Shown piece by piece: positions 62,153 to 64,000 of a DNA stretch of 64,000 nucleotides (position 1 is its first letter; every line of letters starts with the position of its first letter). The DNA lies in NCBI RefSeq assembly GCF_029323795.1, contig NZ_CP119758.1, positions 3,782,001 through 3,846,000 on the forward strand. Reading direction: 5' to 3'. The notes under the pieces were generated by a model. That model made no database searches. It was not told the DNA's origin and saw only the letters and a list, made by a program, of their open reading frames with translations. The position numbers and the translations under genes are program-made. Origin of the DNA: Zobellia alginiliquefaciens (lineage in GTDB: Bacteria > Bacteroidota > Bacteroidia > Flavobacteriales > Flavobacteriaceae).

Positions 62153-62755
62153 TTAGTTTTTTTCGCATTTAATTAAAAACATGGGCTGGTTTTCCTCTAC
62201 TTCAACAATTTCATAGAGGCCATGATCACCAAATTCAGATGCAATTGATTCTTTGTCATAATAGAATATTTTCACCCCTTTGTGAAATTCGTATCGGTCT
62301 TTTTCAATTCGCTTTCCTTTACCAAAATTTTGGGCACCTTTTGTTATTGCGGTAAAAACCATTTGGCCGTTATCTGCCAGCTGGTTATAGCAGTCATGTA
62401 TTAATTTTGTTCTTTCGTTTGTGTCAAGTAGGTGTATGAGTGCGTAACAGAAAATACCGTCATATTTTTTATTGTCAAATGGCATTTCTGTAACGGAACC
62501 GTGATAAAAGGTCATTTCGGTACCATAATGTTTTTGGGCTAAATCAATAGCGGTTTTAGAGATTTCAATTCCCGTAACCTCAATTCCATTTTCTCTGAAA
62601 ACTTGCGCATTGCGCCCGTATCCAATACCAGGAATAAGTATATTTCTTAAATTTTTCTCAACAAAGAAATCTTTGGTCAATTCAGCGGATTTTGCAGGGT
62701 CAAGGCCCCACATTTCTTGTTTTTCGCTGAAATTTTCTTCCCAAAATTCTGCCAT
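62153..62755 (-). CDS. Class I SAM-dependent methyltransferase
   Basis: This 200-residue protein has a Rossmann core with motif I as I-L-I-P-G-I-G-Y-G-R-N-A (about residues 39-50), then VTGIEISKTAIDLA, and post-motif YDGIFCYALIHLL. AITKGAQNFGKG marks a later loop. It is soluble and small, of the methyltransferase-11/25 group. The substrate is unknown. It ends 176 bp from the start of the gene downstream. Confidence 0.88.
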   Translation of the reverse strand: MAEFWEENFSEKQEMWGLDPAKSAELTKDFFVEKNLRNILIPGIGYGRNAQVFRENGIEVTGIEISKTAIDLAQKHYGTEMTFYHGSVTEMPFDNKKYDGIFCYALIHLLDTNERTKLIHDCYNQLADNGQMVFTAITKGAQNFGKGKRIEKDRYEFHKGVKIFYYDKESIASEFGDHGLYEIVEVEENQPMFLIKCEKN

Positions 62756-63153
62756 TTTTTATAGTTTTTATTTTATCGAACCTTCCAGTTTAATTGTAGT
62801 GCAGCTAAAACAGTTAATTGGTTTTATAAACTTAAAGATACACAGACTCTGTGAACAAGCATAAAAGTCAATATTAAATTTGGGCTATACTTTTACACAA
62901 CCCGGCACGCCTATATCTGGCTGATTTACTTTGTTTTCAATTTAAGTTATAAGCTTCTAACTCAACTTCCATCCTAAAATCAGATGTTATCAATTATTTG
63001 GAAATCGGACTTTTTCGGTATAAAAAAAAGACCCAGAAATGAATTCCGGGCCTTTCTAAAGTCGGTCAGTTTTGGTAAGTAGCTAATTCAAACCATTAGT
63101 GACGAGACACAATCGTTTTGAGTTTATAGTTGTTCGGGATAAGCTCAGCAGTA
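62756..63153. other. Intergenic gap with minus-strand terminator
   Basis: This 398-bp stretch lies between two minus-strand genes. It contains the start region of the methyltransferase and the terminator of the gene to its right (listed separately). No gene was seen. Confidence 0.6.
63022..63055 (-). terminator. Terminator of the right-edge gene
   Basis: On the minus strand, AAAGGCCCGGAA (63055-63044) pairs with TTCTGGGTCTTT (63038-63027) with two G-T pairs and a 5-nt loop, followed by T8. It ends transcription of the gene at 63154-64000. Confidence 0.85.
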
Positions 63154-64000
63154 TTACTTTTCTAATAAAGTGCGGTTGAAATAAATTATTTCTGATATGA
63201 TTTTTCCTTCTTCATCAAAATCATCGTTAATGTGCATGGCAAGCTCTATTTCTTTTTTATCCGACTTTCTAATCAGGTGAAAATTCCACCAGGATAGAAC
63301 CGATCTGCCATTGTCCATTTCATATTCCAGATAATCAGGGTAACCGATCATATCTATACTTTTTATTTCAAAATTGTCTAAAAATTCTTGCCTGACTGCC
63401 TTTACGGCATCTCTAGTAATTGGAGCGTTCAAGTCATCGTTAATATTATAGAATCGGGCATCTTCACTATAATAGTCGATAGCCTTGTCCAAATCCCCAT
63501 TTTCAAAGGCATACACAGCCTTTCGGACGGTATTGATATTATCATGGTGGTTGTAGATGGTACCATTGGTACGATCTGATAAACTTTTATACATTTCCTC
63601 AAAAATGCCTTCGTTCATATAGATGATTTCTGTTTTTATTTTTAGGTCTTTGGTAAGCAGGTACAGGCCGTGAACGGGGGAAGTGAATTTCACACCGGTT
63701 TTCTTATGAACTCCTTTTATCAGTTCCCAAGTTTGCACCCATATTTCACCGTTTTCATTGTCCTTTTTGTACTCAATGGCATCAGGGTAAGCACCAGGGA
63801 AATCACTTATAGAGAAGTAGTCAAGTTCATCGTACCAGCGGTAAGCACTTTTTAAATAGCGTGCCTTTTCTGTTCCTTTTATATTAGAATCTGTAGACAC
63901 CCCATTATAAGATTTAAAATCATCGGTCAATAAACTGGCTAATTTAACAGTGTCTCCACTGGCAAAGGCCTCTGTAAAAGTTGCAAGGACATCAATAGAT
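63154..64000 (-). CDS. SnoaL/NTF2-like protein, 5' end outside window
   Basis: The frame is open across the right edge (LATFTEAFASGDTVKLASLLTDDF), so the start is missing. Two NTF2-like cone folds are visible, about 130 residues each: one ending FTSPVHGLYLLTKDLK and the next starting KAVYAFENGDLDKAIDYYSEDARFYN. Such proteins are usually small-molecule binding or polyketide-cyclase-like. A strong terminator follows. Confidence 0.8.
   Translation of the reverse strand, partial: SIDVLATFTEAFASGDTVKLASLLTDDFKSYNGVSTDSNIKGTEKARYLKSAYRWYDELDYFSISDFPGAYPDAIEYKKDNENGEIWVQTWELIKGVHKKTGVKFTSPVHGLYLLTKDLKIKTEIIYMNEGIFEEMYKSLSDRTNGTIYNHHDNINTVRKAVYAFENGDLDKAIDYYSEDARFYNINDDLNAPITRDAVKAVRQEFLDNFEIKSIDMIGYPDYLEYEMDNGRSVLSWWNFHLIRKSDKKEIELAMHINDDFDEEGKIISEIIYFNRTLLEK

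Overview
The window is from a marine, macroalga-associated member of the Bacteroidota, most likely a Flavobacteriaceae of the Zobellia/Maribacter/Cellulophaga kind. The reasons are AT-rich DNA, SusC/SusD pairs, a hybrid two-component regulator, many FGly-type sulfatases, a type IX secretion (T9SS) substrate with a gliding-type C-terminal domain next to PorP/SprF and OmpA genes, and TAnnTTTG-like promoter elements. I cannot assign a species from sequence reading alone. No rRNA, tRNA, CRISPR array or insertion sequence was seen.

Region 1 (1-36.6 kb) is one large polysaccharide utilization locus (PUL). A minus-strand operon of at least nine genes runs from 15072 off the left edge: GH2, GH28, GH29, GH28, sulfatase, sulfatase, PhoD-like phosphohydrolase, GH16, and an Asp-box propeller protein that is cut by the window. 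A third-party GH29 lipoprotein (15434) diverges from it, and a sulfatase with an unusual C-A-A-S-R active-site motif follows. A hybrid two-component system regulator (18843-23093) faces away from a plus-strand SusC-SusD-surface lipoprotein operon. A second minus-strand operon (36596 to 31198) encodes a DUF1080 protein, GH29 and two sulfatases. In total there are five sulfatases, three GH29, two GH28, one GH2 and one GH16. This fits stepwise removal of sulfate and alpha-linked side or backbone sugars from a sulfated red-algal galactan (agar/porphyran-like), but the substrate is inferred.

Region 2 (36.7-38.9 kb) holds a small minus-strand cluster: thiD, an ArsR-type regulator, a small membrane protein and an SDR-like protein. 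Region 3 (39.3-52.9 kb) is a surface-adhesin cassette: a 3562-residue protein with a signal peptide, a seven-bladed RCC1-like propeller, a DUF11 domain, a jelly-roll-like insert, roughly 2800 residues of Asp-rich thrombospondin-type-3 repeats and a T9SS type-B sorting domain, followed by PorP/SprF and an OmpA-family protein. Inside it lie six tandem units of 798 bp (the last 792 bp) arranged in an A-B-A-B-A-C pattern, with near-identical DNA.

Region 4 (53.0-58.6 kb) is a thiamine operon under a TPP riboswitch: thiS, thiC, a TenI-like paralog, thiE, thiG and thiH; thiF is not in the window. Region 5 (58.6-64 kb) contains housekeeping and accessory genes: an RluA-type pseudouridine synthase, a GAF-domain histidine kinase, a possible 2-oxoglutarate/Fe(II) oxygenase-like protein, a methyltransferase, and an NTF2/SnoaL-like protein cut by the right edge.
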